A stretch of DNA of 64,000 nt from Pictodentalium vernedei (lineage: Eukaryota; Mollusca; Scaphopoda; Dentaliida; Dentaliidae), in contig CM062296.1 in the NCBI GenBank assembly GCA_031216915.1, positions 57,348,584-57,412,583 on the forward strand. The letters are read 5' to 3'. The translations under genes and the position numbers were made by a program. This document shows, in pieces, positions 28,937 through 41,250 of the stretch. The stretch's first letter is position 1, and every line of letters begins with the position of its first letter. Under the pieces are notes generated by a model. It was not told the DNA's origin. It made no database searches and saw nothing but the letters and a program-made list of their open reading frames with translations.

Positions 28937-31660
28937 GTATATGCATAACTAAACTTTAAGGAGTTATACCACTCCCCAAACATCCCTCCCCCCTGTAATT
29001 ACCTGGTGGGGTTTAATTACCCAGTGGGGTTGGGATGGGAAGAAAGTAGGCTCTCCACACCCCAATATATTTTTTGGCGTTTTTAGGGGGGGGGGAGCAG
29101 TTAAACACTCCCTCCCTCACCCCCAGCTAACTTCTTGATCAAGTTTATGTATTATGTTATCACTCGATATTAATCATTCCGTTTGGGTTTCATAAACAGT
29201 ATTTACTTGTGAAAATTTGCATGGACACTTGCAGGGATTTATCGAGGTGGATAGCCCCATTTCCAGTCATTACTTACAGTAGCGGAGTGCCAATTCCTGA
29301 TCCCAAAAATAGGTACAAGCCCACGGGTAAGAAGTTCATCTTCCCCCACTGAGGGGGTGGGGGTGGTTAAGTTAGTTTATGCCCCCTCCCCCTGCATATC
29401 TCCTCCCCCACCTGATGCTTGTGTCTTTTTCAGATGATGATTATTTTCTTTTCAAAACTTGATACAAGAGGCTTTTTATATATCAGGAGTCTACAAGTGC
29501 ATAATTCAGAAATCAACAAGTGCATAATGAGAAATTTGTTAGTCAAGGATCGGGATGGGTGCATAATGGGGACAATTTTTATCTCTGTGTGCTTCAATCA
29601 TTGTTTTGGGAGTACTTACTTATTGGTGTTTAAGGTCACATATTTATATACAATGGCTTTGCATGACCACAACATGGAGATAAAGTCAAGTTTAGTCAAT
29701 CGTTTATACCCATGTTGCCCCTTTTAGAGGACTTCCACCCCAAGCAACAATGACGGTGTACCATTTTTTACAATGTGCTGAAGTGATGAAAGTTCAGTTC
29801 TACATGAAGCAAAAATAGGACAAAATGTTATTTTTTGTGTATTTTGATATTCTCTCTCACTCTCTCTCACAGACAAGAAGTCTTGCCTTATTATCCCTTT
29901 ATTTTATCAAACACCCAGAAGTGCCCACTACCCCCATGGGTGGTCAAGGGATCCATCTCAGGAAACATTTGAAAAATCAGTGTTTTGAAAGTGAATCAGA
30001 GAGGGTGTTTTTTTTAGTCCAGGGACTCTGCAATTATTTGACGACTTTTTGGAGAACCCCAGCCCCACCCCAACCACCGGCTACGTCAATGAAAATAATA
30101 ATTGGGAACTGCACGTTCGTTGTGACTGTAACTTGTAAGGTCCATATGCCATGTCTGTGATACCCTGGGCCTGGGCTAGTAGGAAAGATGTCTCATATTA
30201 AAGCGAGGTTTTATAGAAGATGCAGCCATGCTTACGTTTCTGTAAGAATCATTCCATAATGGCTGTACTACGTATTCCACAATCCGACTCTAATTTGTGT
30301 GAACAGAAAAAATAAATAAAAGTTCATTAAAAATAGTTTGCTATATTGGTATTTCGTATTGTTTTTAACTTTTGCGAAGCACCGAAAATACACAACACCA
30401 CGGTGGTTCAGACTGTAGGCCTGCACGCCTGCAGTTGAATTTTCAGCTCAGATTTACCTTGTTATTTGTATTAAAACTGACCATTTCTATAAGTTGTTTC
30501 AATATTTATGTCCATTTTTTATATTTAATCGGATTACCGATTCATTTTATGTCTTATCGCGCAAACGTCGACCATTTCTTATGTTTGTGCACTGCGAATA
30601 TTCCACGTGCGATTTGTTTTGTACATAAAAGTCACGTGGGTGGGAGGGCATACGTCACTAAGATGGGAAATGCTGATCTCCTCTATTAACAAACTCCCGA
30701 CTATTCCACTCTCTTTACCTCCTAAAATTAGAAAGTGCGACAATCGGATGACACCAGTAAAATATGCTTAAGCGGAAATGTTTGATACAATTTATTGGAG
30801 AATTCCCGCAGGTGGTCGTTTCAGTGAGGGGAGTCATACCATTTTTAGGAAAAAGTGACAAAATAATAAAATGTGAATGGCGTTTTTGGGGGAGGATTAG
30901 CGCTATCGGCTATTACGTAAGGTTAAAGGCGAGTGCAATGTAATTCAAATTCAACGACATTCAAATTAGTACACAAACATCGAGTCAACTCAGCAGAACA
31001 GTGAATACAAGAATACTTTATTTCTTACTTCAGAAGTATAATTTTATCACAATGGTAATATATTAATAACAATAAATATGAAAGAGAACAAAATGAATAA
31101 AGCCCCACAAAGTAGATCTTCTGTTTCTCGGGCTATTGTTTTGTTAAACTGCATGTTTGCGTACGTTTTTTTATGCTATAGAGTGGCATTGGTGGTGCTG
31201 GTGAATTTCGTCCTTTGATTGGAAGAAAGCTTTGAAATGCTGAAGCATTGCAGGTCTAATTGCACACAAGGGACAAATTTATAAATTTTATTAACTTGGG
31301 TAAAATATTGAATTTTCTTTTCAAGTTTGCATTGATTATGAAAATAGAGAATGCGGCAGCCAACATTACCATGCGGCGGGGGTGGGGGGGGGGGGGGGGG
31401 TGGGGATGAGAAACAGATTGGTAACTTATTTAGGCCGAAATGCTTAAATTTTTATCATGGTGTATAAGGAGTTAACAAGAAAGTTCTACAACTTTACTCT
31501 AACGCCCTTTCTTGCCTCTTTGTTGTGAGTATACAGTACCGCGATCTCCATCGCATCGAGATCTTGTTGCGGCACAGTTACAACAGTAGGTCATGATATC
31601 ATAATTAAAATATTGCGAAGTGGAGAGAAAACGAAAAAAATAAACGAAAATACATGTATT
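28937..31660. other. Intergenic or intronic DNA
   Basis: No gene is recognised. Contents: C-rich stretches at 28975-29120 and 29340-29410, a partial SINE (29618-29680), CT microsatellite (about 29855-29872), the inverted partner of 27939-28010 at 30610-30683, and a long G run at 31380-31407. Confidence 0.45.
29618..29680 (-). repeat. SINE 3' fragment
   Basis: TTATTGGTGTTTAAGGTCAC and ATACAATGGCTTTGCATGAC match the tail end of the SINE at 56195-56544, reverse orientation, heavily truncated. Confidence 0.6.
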
Positions 31661-31800
31661 GGTCACAGCATAGAAAACGAGTGATATTGAATATACAATC
31701 GCGAGAGTTAGTTAACGAGGACTTGTCCGAGTAACTAGCTCGAGCGATTGTATGTTCAATATCACGAGTTTTTGTGCTGTAACCGACTTGTCACATTGAT
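31661..31800. repeat. Palindromic MITE
   Basis: GTGATATTGAATATACAATCG and its inverted partner (CGATTGTATGTTCAATATCAC) flank a 35-base centre; the arms extend to the GTCACAGCATAGAAAACGAG / CTCGTTTT-like outer bases. A small foldback element. Confidence 0.65.
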
Positions 31801-32320
31801 GTTTGCACAAACTATCAAAACACGAACAATCAAACACTCCACTGAACCCTTGTCTGACACGTGTCCATTCCCGTTTAATTAGTTAATTTCTTAAGCCAAA
31901 CTTGCAAGACACATGAAGATTGATGGAAAGCAAGTGATATTACTTCATTTTTTCCGTTTCGTCATTGCGCTCAAAAGGTTGAGCGAGAAATTAAACGTTC
32001 CATTTATCATTTACACCCGGGTGTGGATTTCTTTCTTTAACTCTTTCAATAAAATCAAAAGACAGGTAAATTCTCGTTTCTCTGTTCAAAACATTTTAGC
32101 ACAGGTGCCCTTAATCTTTCCTCTCGGCTGTGTTTGTATTAGAACTGACAGGTTACACAATCACTGTCTATTGTTCCTTGATTGGTAAAAGTGTGGCGAT
32201 ATATGTTGAATATCACACATGCTCTAACCAACTCTTCGAAATATATCACACACTTTTAACAAAGGCGTGACGTCATAACTATGTGACAAAATTATGAGAT
32301 TCAATAAACTTGCATTTTTC

Positions 32321-32640
32321 TACAAGTAAGAATCTATAGCGTTATGGGGAGGAAAGCGAATAGATTGTTACGGACGGATCTCGACCCATTCAGGATCCGG
32401 TACGGGTAAGAATGTATAGCGTTATGTGGAGGAAAGCGAATAGATTATTATGGACGGATCAAGACCCATTCGGGATCCGGTACAAGTAAGAATGTGTAGC
32501 GTTTTGTGGAGGAAAGCGAATAGATTAGTACGGACGGATCAAGACCCATTCGGGAACCGGTACAAGTAAGAATCTATAGCGTTATGTGGAGGAAAGCGAA
32601 TAGAATGTTACGGGCGGATCTCGACCCATTCAGGATCCGG
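32321..32640 (+). repeat. 81-bp tandem repeat, four copies
   Basis: Four copies of about 81 bases beginning GTAAGAATCTATAGCGTTAT and ending CATTC(A/G)GGATCCGG, with a few substitutions between copies. It matches nothing coding. Confidence 0.9.
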
Positions 32641-33517
32641 TCAGAATTCTCTGTCCGAATTTATAATCACTGTACTTTAATAGGGCGACCATAAACAATA
32701 TTTATTCGTTCTCTCAGTGATATCAACACATACATCTAACAATACCAGATAGAACACAATATTTTTACGAATTTAAAATCAAACATTCTTAATGCAAAGT
32801 ATTATAGATAAACAAGAAAAACAAACAAACAATCCCTCTCCCTCCCAAACCAAAACAAACAAAAAGAAACCCCCAAAACAAACAAACAACCCCCTCTCCT
32901 CCAAAATGAAAAAAGGAAGTAAAAAACCCAAAGAACAAAATTGATCGATTGCGCTCAGTTTCATATTGAACAATTTCAACCCCCTGAATGCGCATGCGCG
33001 TAAACGGAAGTGAAGACGACAATCTCAATTACTTTTGCGGACTATAGGAGAAGAACGAAAAACTTTCATTTGCCACAAATTGCAGTTTTTTTTTACAGCA
33101 TAGTTGGACATACGATCAAATATTTCATAGCAGGCTCCTTAAAATGGTATCAAACATTTTTTGTTCAAATTAGTTTTTAATGGTTCCATTTTTGTTTAAA
33201 CTTTTTGCTTCTTATCCCAGTACTTCACCCTATTAGTTTGTTAGAAAAGACTGGGGGTGAGTGGTAACTCCGAAGACTAAAAAATGTACTAAATCCTAAT
33301 GAGAAAATTTGGTGGGACAAAGATTTGATTAAAGCAAAAATTAATTTTCTTTATTACTTTCCAAGGTGTGATTTACTGGGTTTTCCAGGTTTGATTATAA
33401 ACGATAATTTCACAAGGGAATTATGCAATCAACAATTGTATCATGTATCCGTGCGCGCAAACGTGGACGCTTTGCTGTGGGTGTAATGGGCACTTCAGTG
33501 TTTTTTTTGTTGTTTTT
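32641..33517. other. Intergenic or intronic DNA
   Basis: No gene is seen. AC-rich tracts at 32810-32935 give spurious open frames. The segment from 33354 to 33495 is duplicated at 54326-54470. Confidence 0.5.
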
Positions 33518-33760
33518 TTAACCCTCTACCTAACATGAAAAGCAGACGATACTTGCAAAAAAATTCTTGAATAACTATTATTTTTTTTTTTTGTCTCAGA
33601 AACATAGGTTATGACCCCTCATTGGAACGAGCTCGTTCCAATGAGGGGTCATAACCTATGTTTTAGAGACAAAAAATGAAAAAAAAATAAAGAAAATTAA
33701 TTGGCGATTTTTGAGAATAAAGCTGACCTGTTTTTGCCGTTTCGTTAGGTAAAGGGTTAA
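33518..33760. repeat. TTAA-ended foldback MITE
   Basis: It starts TTAACCCTCTACCTAAC and ends GTTAGGTAAAGGGTTAA. The central perfect palindrome is ATAGGTTATGACCCCTCATT GGAACGAGCTC and its complement. TTAA at both ends and the CCCTTT terminus resemble piggyBac-type target and ends; a piggyBac origin is inferred. Confidence 0.85.
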
Positions 33761-33787
33761 ATAATATAATTATCGTTAATAATGAAA

Positions 33788-33965
33788 AGTAATAAACAGA
33801 GTAATCGCTTGACTGGACTGGTTGCGTGAAAAAATTCATTCTAGGCGAGGGACTATGTTGTAAAACACCAGAGAGCATTCACGCACTCGTGTTTGTACAA
33901 CGACCCTCACCTCTCATGAATTAATTCACATAACCAGTCCTTTCAAGTGATTACTCTCTATTTGT
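33788..33965. repeat. Palindromic MITE with AACAGAGTAATC ends
   Basis: Left AACAGAGTAATCGCTTGACT and right GTGATTACTCTCTATTT form inverted ends, with GACTGGTTGCGTGAA / TTCACATAACCAGTC inside. The same ends occur at 61612-61763. Confidence 0.7.
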
Positions 33966-34616
33966 TCTATGAACATGTTTTGAATATTTTATTGTTTTAA
34001 TGTTTCCATTTAACTTTGAAAAGTGAAGCTTTTCTCTCTTTCTGACCTTGCGACAGATAATACCTCTCCTCCTCTAGTGTCAGCACTGTAACCTCTAACA
34101 TCTGGACAAAACAGGTTTTATTTTTACAGTGTCGACAAAGGATGTGATGCTTGCTGTTTTGAATATATTAACTGATGTGTGTTTAGAGCAATAATATGAA
34201 AATAGAATGGAAGTGGCCAATTATAATGGTAAATCCTTTGGTGTGGATGTTGTTTTTCTAACAATTATTCAATATCACGTTTTTAATTGAAAGAAAACCT
34301 CTAACTCCCCATCAGACGTTAAAAGTATTATTCGTTTAAACGGGAGTCATTTAAAATCAAAATACATAATGATTGAGCCATGACAGAGCGGTAACTTCGG
34401 CCTCATAGAGAAATTGACTGGAAATAACTATATGAAGGATACCAGCTTCCTAGATCTGGACGCACAATTTCAAGGAGATAAGGTTTGGGCACAACTTGTG
34501 AAGTTGAAAGAGTTTTGTCCAGAAAGAAGAGAAAAACGTGAGTTACTTTCTGATTGAAATTCTTAGTACTTTGTGTATTTCGCCAGACACTTTTCTTTAT
34601 TTTGTTCCCACGTAAA

Positions 34617-35336
34617 TAGAGGATATGGAATGAGTGTTTTTCTCATATAATATTTATGAAACGAGTCTAAGAATTTTCCGTTTTGGAGTACCCAAACGGA
34701 AAATTAGGACGAGTTTCATGAATATTATATGAGAGAAACACTCATTTCATATTCTATTTATCATATGACACACACACACGCACCAATTAGGCACTTAGTA
34801 TGACTTTTTAACCCATCACCTAACTTGAGTTGCAGACGGCACTTGGAAAAAACATCCTCGAACAACTAAAAAGTTTCATTTTTTGCTTCCGAAACATAGG
34901 TTATGACCCCTCTTTGGAACGAGCTCGTCGAGCTCGTTCCAATGAGGGGTCATAACCTATGTTTTGGAAGCAAAAAGGGAAAATATAAAAAAAATGAATG
35001 GCGTTTTTCTTGTAGGTAAAAGATTAATACAATATAACCCACCCTAAGTAGGACAGATAACGTACATTCTCCCTACTGAAATTATGCAAATATGACGCAG
35101 TTGTATTTTGTTTAGCCAATCAAATTGTCCAGTTTTGAAACTGTCCAACGAAAGCTCCCAACTCTAATTATGCAAATTGTGAAAACGTGGCCCAGTTGTA
35201 TTTTGTTCAGCCAATCAAATTGTCTAGTTTTGAGAACGACCAATGAAATCGACGGAAGGCTTTATTTATCACTGATTAATATGAAAGCAAAATATCAAAT
35301 GTTTTAAAGTGAACAAAACGGACGAGTCATATGATA
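34617..35336. repeat. Composite 0.7-kb repeat, copy 1
   Basis: The same sequence as 45547-46228: a TAGAGGATATGGAATGAGTG palindrome pair at the left, a TTAA foldback MITE at 34808-35027, then a unique part ending GGACGAGTCATATGATAA. Both copies contain the MITE at the same place, so it was inserted before the unit was copied. Confidence 0.85.
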
Positions 35337-35970
35337 ATAACATATATTACGATATAATATCACGCAGGAACAAAATAGAGAAAGACATCTAATATGAAGG
35401 TAAAAACATGTTGACAGGGAACTATTGTTGAAGACGATCTGTTTCTCTGACTGCGAGGGCAATTACGCCTTGATGCGAAAAGATCGATGGCGATAACTCG
35501 AAATTTTGTCCCGAACTGAAAGAGTAGAAATAGTTCAATATAGCTGATTATTAATTTATTTATTAGTGTTTAAGGTCACATGCATATAACTTATTAAATG
35601 GAAAATAAGCCAGTAATTTGAAAAAAATATCGACTCCAAGATTTTGCTTGTATGTGAAATAGCATGTAAAATAGCATGTAAAAACAATGCATACAAAGTG
35701 TAAGACATCAGAAGCAACCCAAAATTACTTACATCTGTAATTAAAAAAAGCTTTAATGCAGACGGAATTTCACACAACACAATGCTGTGAAGATATGAAC
35801 TATGCCATCTGAAATTTATCGGAAGTAAGCAAATCAAACATTTTTGTAATCGAATCGAACGCTTTCTTTTAAACGAATGATATATAAAACAACAGTTCAC
35901 TTTTGCATAAATGATATTTGTAAATAGTCCATTTATTACGTTTTTTTCAAAATTGCGCCTTATAGACCAT

Positions 35971-36208
35971 TTAACCCTTTACCCAACTGGCCAGCGCCAT
36001 TCTCAAAAATCGCCAATTAATTTTCATTATTTTTTTCATTTTTTGTCTCAAAAACATAGGTTATGACCCCTCATTGGAACGAGCTCGTCGAGCTCGTTCC
36101 AATGAGGGGTCATAACCTATGTTTTTGAGACAAAAAATGAAAAAAATCAGTTATTCAAGAATTTTTTTTGCAAGTGTCGTCTGCTTTTCATGTTAGGTAA
36201 AGGGTTAA
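35971..36208. repeat. TTAA-ended foldback MITE
   Basis: One of the cleanest copies: TTAACCCTTTACCCAAC at the left and GTTAGGTAAAGGGTTAA at the right, with about 75-base near-perfect arms centred on GAGCTCGTCGAGCTC (36089). Confidence 0.9.
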
Positions 36209-36526
36209 GATGTAGCAGAAAGTGATGGGTGCTTTTGTAGTGTGTAACACAACATAAATTGATCAGCAATAGAAGCTGGTCAGTGAGGCTAGATTAATCC
36301 TATGCCTCAGTTTCATTCTATTTACAAAAGCAGTCTAGAATAAATCCATACAGTACAGTCGCCATGGACTAGTCGTAATCCACGCATGGGCAGTGATGTC
36401 CACGCATGCGTTTACCAGGTAATAACATTCATCATAATGAAAATGTTAAATAATGAAGCACAGGGTTGTACACGGTGCTTCATTAATTAAATGTTTGATG
36501 ATTATACCTATAATTTGTGTTTGGAG

Positions 36527-37213
36527 TAGGGTTTAATATATTCTCGGTTTTCTATAGAAACAGGAACTGGGATGAAATATCACTCAGAACCGGGAACCGG
36601 AATATGTCCCGGATAACATCAAGTAAATTTACGAGATAACAACACATATTTATTTTCGTGTAAATCAAATATTTAATTGCCAGTCTGCCAACTCCACACG
36701 GAAACGTTCTTTTACTAAGAGAAGTGTGAAATCCCCAACCCGCTCCCAACTCATCTGCATTTTTGTAATCGCTAGTTATGACCACTACCTCCTCCGGCTT
36801 CAACTCCATCTTCACTTAAAGCAGAGGCGACTGGTAGTAGCATTTAAGAAGCAGCTGGCGTTGAAGGAAGTAGTGAGTAGTGTTTGATACTAGCGATTCT
36901 GAAAATGAAGACGAGGTTGAACTTTGAAGCGAGTGAAGATCCTGCTGTTGAAGAGATGAGTCCTCCGGAACTGAATGCGAACTACAGTGATTTGGTGAGA
37001 AAAGTTCCCCAACAAGCAGGATTGTAAAGGGTTCAAGTATGTAAGGGCTGACGAAATCTTGCAAGTTTCTAAATTTAGAAAACTTGAGTTCTACACTCAA
37101 ATAGTGCTATGCGTGATTCCGGTTCCGTGCTATAGATTTTCCGGGAATCGTGAATGGATATTGGAACCGGGAACCCGGAAACCCGGGAATTCCCGTCCCC
37201 GGGATTAAACCCC
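36527..37213. repeat. AGGGTTTAAT foldback element, copy 1
   Basis: Ends TAGGGTTTAATATATTCTCGG and CCCCGGGATTAAACCCC, with repeated GGGAACCGGGAA-like strings near both ends and a central inverted region. Related copies are at 40004-42264, 54649-55378 and 58960-59612. Confidence 0.75.
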
Positions 37214-37482
37214 AGTTTAGAAAAGACACCATCCCATGGCGTCTGTACTGTACCTTCCTGGTTTTGTATATCGTTGCGTTTATAAATATTATAAATAGAC
37301 GATTTTGAATGAGTTCCACATTTTTATTATAATTTATCACATAATCACCATCAAATAGCTCCAGAAATATAGTTCGCAAAACACCCCCCTCCCCCTCCAA
37401 AAACAAAAACAAAAAAAACAAAAAACGCGTGACGTCAGAATCAACGTCTCCATCGTAACATTGTGAGTTGGTTTCAGAAGTA

Positions 37483-37795
37483 CGGTTAAAACTAGAAGTC
37501 CTGTCATGAAATGCGCACAAATAGCACATCGATCTGTACGTTAGCCTACGCGTTATGACCATAGTAAGGCTATCAAATTTTGTATATATGGCATGTGCAC
37601 ATGCAATGTTTCAGCCAATGGACCTCCGGGCAACCCGGAGGTCCATTGGTAGAAACATTGCCTGTGTTTGCTATGAGTAAACAGGAGCACCTGCCATGCT
37701 TTGGATGCCATTCGATATGGCAACTGCGCGCAAATCCTACGCGCAATTAAGCCAGATATGCACACAGTTCATGACAGGACTTCTAGTTTTAACTG
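37483..37795. repeat. TA-flanked MITE with long terminal inverted repeats
   Basis: GGTTAAAACTAGAAGTCCTG and its inverse define the ends; TA (37481-37482, 37796-37797) flanks both. A central palindrome GACCTCCGGGCAACCCGGAGGTC sits near 37630. Tc1/mariner-type MITE. Confidence 0.85.
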
Positions 37796-37854
37796 TAGGA
37801 TTGAATTAATCTTTTCTTATATTTCATTAACTGTTTTGAAAGCAGCCGTCGGTT

Positions 37855-38012
37855 GCAAAAATATTTCCTGACTAGCAAACAGTTTAGTTGTTTGGCCTCG
37901 AAAACATTCTTATGACGCTTCGTTACAATGAGCCCGTCGAGCTCGTTGGAATGGAGGCATAATCTATGTTTTCGTGGCAAAAGTTGACAAACAATTGTTT
38001 GGCGTTTTTTGT
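37855..38012. repeat. TTAA-family MITE, degraded core
   Basis: Only the central part is recognisable (GAGCCCGTCGAGCTCGTTGG with diverged arms); the ends are lost. Confidence 0.5.
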
Positions 38013-38089
38013 GGGAACAGCGGTTGTTGGCTTCAGCAGTTGAGATGTGAAGAGTTCAATAAAGATGAAAAAAATCTATAATTCGTTAC

Positions 38090-38190
38090 GATTTGACATG
38101 AGATGTCTAAACCTCGTTCACAAAATCGATCAGAATCTCGGTAAACTTCGGATCGATTTTTCGTGAACTCGGTTCAGACATCTCATATCA
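38090..38190. repeat. Short foldback
   Basis: GACATGAGATGTCTAAACC and its inverted partner at 38163-38180 enclose a GATCGATT-type centre. A palindromic MITE directly left of a LINE tail. Confidence 0.6.
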
Positions 38191-38191
38191 T

Positions 38192-38233
38192 ATCCGCGAC
38201 AAATCAGCGGCCGGCCAAAGTGTTATTATTATA
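38192..38233 (+). repeat. Short LINE 3' tail
   Basis: CGCGACAAATCAGCGGCC and the TTATTATTATA tail are shared with the LINE end at 26616-26661. This is a severely 5'-truncated insertion; the Tc1 element is inserted in its TTA repeat. Confidence 0.7.
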
Positions 38234-39797
38234 CTACTCAAAGTTTGCTAAGCACCAAGTATATCCAACTACCTGTTTTACGTTTTAGTTGAAATATTGT
38301 AATGAAAAGTGTATATTTTTTATTTAATTATATCTTGAATGCTGTAAGTACAAAAAATAAGATTTTATTTGTGTTTGACATTATTGCTTAGCTTTTGAAT
38401 GCGATAACCATGGAAAATGGATATTATTGGTAAAAGAGGATATTTTTCAAATTTGCCTAAATATTGACGGAGTGAACTGGTATGGGTTCAATATCGAGTA
38501 TGAGACCCATTACTGTTAATTACAGCTTGACAACGCCTTCTCGTGCTCCAAATCAGGTTCCTGGTGGTCCTTTGTGGGATGTTGTTCCATTCTTGGACCA
38601 GCATGGTACCAAGTTCCTGGTTGAACTGGACGGGCTGCAATTGCAAGCTGCAACTCATTCCAGACATGTTCAATTGAATTGAGGTCAGGGGATCTTGCTA
38701 TCCAATCCATACGCTCAATGAACTCCCTCTGTCGGTACTCTCCGACAGCATGGGCAACATGAGGACGGGCTTATCGTCCATCTGAATGAATCTATCACCC
38801 ACTGCACCTGCATACAATCTGATGTGGACATCCAGGATCTCATCAATATACCGCTGTGCAGTCAATGTACCACGGTCAAGGACACAGAGCTCTGTACGTT
38901 CATCCCAGCTGATGCCGCCCCAGACCATTATTGACCCTCCACCATGGCGGTCATGTCCAGCAATGTTGGCTGCATGAAATCGCTCTCCTGGTCTTCTCCA
39001 TACCCTAGGACGCCTATCTGTGTGGTATAGGCAGTACCTTGACTCATCTGTAAAAAGGACAAGTCGCCAATCTTCTCTGGTCCATTCAACGTGGTCCTTG
39101 GCCCATTCATATCGTGCCTGTCGGTGATTCTGGGACAACGGAATGCAAATACATGGTCTTCTCGATCGGAGACCACCTTCGTGCAACCTTGCCCGGATAG
39201 TCTGCGTCGAAACATTTACCCCGGATGCATTTTGAAGGTCACTGCGAAGCTGCGTTGCTGTGGCAAAGCGGTTCCAACGGGCCTGAATGATAAAAAAAAC
39301 GGTCTTTAGCTGCAGATGTTGCCCTGTCTCTGCCACCACCATGCCGCCTTACTGGTGTGCCATACTACTGAAATCGTGCCCAGGTTCTGTTGATCACCGT
39401 GTGGTGCACACCAAGGGCTTCACCAACCTGACGATGGGCAGACCCTTGCTCCGCCATCCATACAATCTGCCACGTTTCTGGTTCAGACAAATGTCTTCTT
39501 ACATATTTGCATTTGCCATATTCAATCATTAAATCACAAGGGTGTGTGTTGAAATGGAGACTGAATACCCTACACATGTCATGTACATGTAGACAGTACA
39601 CTAAACATCATGGAAATCAAGGGGTACATGCTTTCCATGACTGTCACGAAACGTCTGCCTGTCAAGAGAGCAAATGTAAACACTGGGACCATCTCAATAC
39701 ATTCCTCAATCATATCCTCAAAACCTATCGCAAATATGTCACAAGAAAATTTCACAATGATGTGTCAAATATTTGGTGCTTAGCAAACTTTGAGTAG
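38234..39797 (-). mobile_element. Tc1/mariner transposon
   Basis: Inverted ends CTACTCAAAGTTTGCTAAGC (38234) and its complement at the right (39797), flanked by TA (38232-38233 and 39798-39799). The 1564-bp length is right for a Tc1 element, and it encodes a broken transposase on the minus strand. Confidence 0.93.
38516..39601 (-). pseudogene. Tc1-like transposase
   Basis: The N-terminal paired-type helix-turn-helix region reads LSEPETWQIVWMAEQGSAHR...LGVHHTVINRTW. The catalytic part shows FTDESRYCL (first Asp), GGSIMVWGGISW, QMDD (second Asp) and SPDLNSIEHVWNEL (third acidic position). Frameshifts near 39350 and 38773 divide it into three frames. The intact protein would cut and paste the element; this copy cannot. 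Confidence 0.9.
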
Positions 39798-40003
39798 TAT
39801 ATATCGTGACGAATTTGATATATCATCTGTTTACTTAGCGAGTTTCGTAAATGCCATTAAAGATAAGAGTTAGTTGACGTTTCATAATTTGATTTAAAAA
39901 CAAGGAAGAAAGATGCTGAAATGGCTCGAACAATGAGACTGAACTGAACCAGATAGGAGAATGGAAGGAGAGCGGTAATAATAAAATAATTACAGTGTAT
40001 GAT
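39798..40003. other. Short unannotated stretch
   Basis: AT-rich DNA with no recognised feature, other than the right TA of the Tc1 insertion. Confidence 0.3.
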
Positions 40004-41038
40004 TAGGGTTAAATGTTTTCCCGGTTTTCTGTAGAATCGGGAACGGGAATGAAATTACACCCAGAACCCGGAACCGGGAAATGTTCCGGATAATATCAAG
40101 TAAATTCACAAGATAACACTACATATTTATTTTCGTTAAAATGAAAATATTTTATTGGCAGTCTGCCATCTCCACACGGAAAAGTTCTTTTCCAAAGAGT
40201 GAAGTGTGAAAACCCCAACCCGCTTTCAACTCGTCTTCATTTTCGGATTTGCTAGTTTCATCTCCTCCGGCTTCAACACCCTCTTCACTTCCGTCACCAG
40301 TCTTCTCTGCTTTAAGCAGAAGAGACTGGTGACGGCAGTGAAGAAGGAGTTGACGTTGAAGGAGGTATTGAGAAGTGAGTGATACTAGTGATTCTGAAAA
40401 TGCAGACGAGGTTGACCTTTGAAGCGGGTGAAGATCTTGCTGTTGAAGAGAGGAGTCCTCCGGAACTTACCGCGAACTGCAGTGATTCGGTAAGAAAGGT
40501 TCATCAAGAAGCAGTGTATTGTAAAAGGTCCAACCCTGTTAGGGCTGACGAAATCTTGCAATTTGCGTTTGGCAGTTTTTAAATTTAGAAAACTTGAGCT
40601 GAACACACACCAGTGGCATGCTTGGTTCCCGGTTGCGTGCTATAGATTTCCCGGGTATCGTGAACAGGGCTGGGGTAATGAAATAAGTAATATAATATAA
40701 TATATTACATTTTTGAAAGTAATATGAAGTAATAGAGACTTTGTTTTATTTCAAGTAATATAATATGATAGTCTGAAAAATAACTGAGTAATATTTATTA
40801 CTTTTATATTACATTTTTATTACAATTGCGATCTGGAAATGTTTAATATGTGTTTTGGGCAAATCGTTAAATAAAATTATAATATATTTAAACATGATAT
40901 AAATACAGTTAATTTGTCATCAGATAGTTGCATCTGAGCACTTAATTCTACGAAATGCACCTCAGAAGAAATCAGCGACAGTACTTGTCTTTTTCAAATT
41001 TCTCGGATGCCATAGAATTAAGAAAGGACGCTGGTTTT

Positions 41039-41250
41039 GTTTACATTGACATGGCGGGGGTTCGAACCCACGCTGAGAGAGTTTCCTTCGGCACCAACCG
41101 CCGAAACTATACTGAACCACACACACCACTCGGCCACCAACTGTCGGTGGCCGAGTGGTGTGCGTGGTTCAGTATAGTTTCGCTAGGCGGTTGGTGCCGA
41201 AGGAAACTCTCTCGGCGTGGGTTCGAACCCCCGCCATGTCAATGTAAACA
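41039..41250. repeat. Inverted pair of tRNA-like (SINE head) sequences
   Basis: A nearly perfect palindrome with about 105-base arms. Each arm holds an A-box-like TGGCCGAGTGG and a B-box-like GGTTCGAACCC separated by about 75 bases, as in Ser/Leu-type tRNA-derived sequences. The cloverleaf acceptor does not pair well, so a SINE head or tRNA pseudogene is more likely than a functional tRNA gene. Confidence 0.7.

Noticed and set aside
32779-33028. Minus-strand hydrophobic frames (Phe/Leu/Gly-rich)
   Set aside because: They come from an AC-rich tract read in two frames; no conserved protein features.
41139-41240. A functional tRNA gene (Ser/Leu type)
   Set aside because: A and B boxes are good, but acceptor ends do not pair and the sequence is one arm of a long palindrome; a SINE head or tRNA pseudogene fits better.
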